In this document: piece after piece, positions 5,951-6,341 of the stretch
How the letters are laid out: every line of letters starts with the position of its first letter
Numbering within the stretch: the stretch's first letter is position 1
Source of the DNA: JBDKUD01 sp039679805
GTDB taxonomy: Bacteria > Bacillota > Syntrophomonadia > Syntrophomonadales > Syntrophomonadaceae
Length of the DNA stretch: 6,341 nt
Assembly (NCBI GenBank): GCA_039679805.1
Contig: JBDKUD010000027.1
Span: 1 to 6,341 of the forward strand
Direction of reading: 5' to 3'
Position numbers and translations under genes: made by a program
The notes under the pieces: generated by a model
Database searches by the model: none
Seen by the model: the letters and a program-made list of their open reading frames with translations, nothing else
What the model was told of the DNA's origin: nothing

Positions 5951-6341
5951 GTGTCTGGAATAAATGTTATTGGTGGAGGATTGGCTGGTTGTGAAGCTGC
6001 CTATCGTCTAGCCCGGGAAGGGTTTGCAGTAAAACTTTGGGAAATGCGGCCCGATCAGATGACTCCAATACACCAGAGCGGAAATTTGGCGGAACTGGTA
6101 TGTAGTAATTCGCTGAAGTCAGAATTGCCTGACACTGCGCAGGGGTTGCTTAAACAGGAAATGAAAATACTGGGCTCATTATTGTTAGAATGTGCCGAGA
6201 AATGCCGGGTTCCAGCCGGCTCTGCCCTGGCAGTAGACAGGCAACTTTTTGCATCTCTAGTGACGGCCAAGCTAGAGTCTGAGCCCAATATCACACTAAT
6301 ACGCCAGGAAATTACCAAATTACCTGAAGATGAAGTAACCA
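5951..6341 (+). CDS. trmFO: tRNA (uracil-54-C5)-methyltransferase TrmFO, N-terminal part (3' cut by window)
   Basis: The first 130 codons of TrmFO (formerly Gid), a cytoplasmic flavoenzyme that makes m5U54 in the tRNA T-loop using methylenetetrahydrofolate and FADH2. Visible are the FAD-binding dinucleotide fold INVIGGGLAGCEAAYRLA (4-21), LWEMRP (29-34), the hallmark AELVCSNSLKSE (47-58) with Cys51, equivalent to the conserved Cys53 of the B. subtilis enzyme as I recall it, and VPAGSALAVDRQLF (87-100). The frame is open to the last base. The GTG at 5951 is preferred because family proteins start a few residues before the VIGxGLAG motif and GGGG (5940-5943) lies seven bases upstream. An in-frame ATG at 5918 would add 11 residues, but its AGGAG (5912-5916) is only one base away. 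The topA-trmFO order matches B. subtilis; the palindrome at 5851-5906 lies in the gap. Confidence 0.94.
   Translation, partial: MSGINVIGGGLAGCEAAYRLAREGFAVKLWEMRPDQMTPIHQSGNLAELVCSNSLKSELPDTAQGLLKQEMKILGSLLLECAEKCRVPAGSALAVDRQLFASLVTAKLESEPNITLIRQEITKLPEDEVT

Noticed and set aside
6055..6318. 87-codon minus-strand frame within trmFO
   Set aside because: It is antisense to clear TrmFO motifs and has no supporting signals.
1..6341. CRISPR array, tRNA, rRNA, integrase or transposase genes
   Set aside because: Looked for on both strands; no spaced direct repeats, tRNA-like clover arms or recombinase motifs were seen.

Overview
The window looks like chromosomal DNA of a spore-forming, low- to mid-GC Firmicute, most likely a Clostridia-type organism. 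Evidence: the left edge holds the end of a sporulation sigma factor (SigG-type region 4.2), Shine-Dalgarno sites are strong, GTG and TTG starts occur, and the right half has the dprA-topA-trmFO order known from Firmicutes such as Bacillus subtilis. A Syntrophomonas-like or related clostridial genus is a guess from memory of gene style; the sequence alone does not fix it.

Layout. Positions 1-149 are the 3' end of sigG. A small gene for a 49-residue single-span membrane peptide follows at 190-339 with an excellent ribosome site, and the unit ends in an intrinsic terminator (370-401). Next is a plus-strand DNA methyltransferase (441-1811) of the DPPY type, with the catalytic motif ahead of the AdoMet motif and an extra C-terminal domain. 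No restriction gene is in view. It converges on a minus-strand pair of small genes (60 aa at 2005-2187, 46 aa at 1859-1999). The two convergent units meet at a hairpin (1815-1855) that leaves exactly three bases to each stop codon. About 400 bp of AT-rich intergenic DNA (2201-2607) then lead into the housekeeping block: dprA (2608-3699), topA (3738-5819, probable TTG start) and the first 130 codons of trmFO (5951 to the window end). A 56-bp imperfect palindrome of repeat type (5851-5906) sits in the topA-trmFO gap.

How the genes relate. dprA (RecA loading on incoming single-stranded DNA), topA (relaxation of negative supercoils) and trmFO (folate-dependent tRNA m5U54) are probably co-transcribed by ancestral arrangement and do not form one pathway. 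The stretch 402-2607 between sigG and dprA looks like the accessory part: a solitary methyltransferase and two unrecognised short genes. I see no complete undescribed defence system. The most worthwhile leads are the minus-strand small-gene pair, the hairpin between the convergent units, the small peptide behind sigG, and the palindrome before trmFO.
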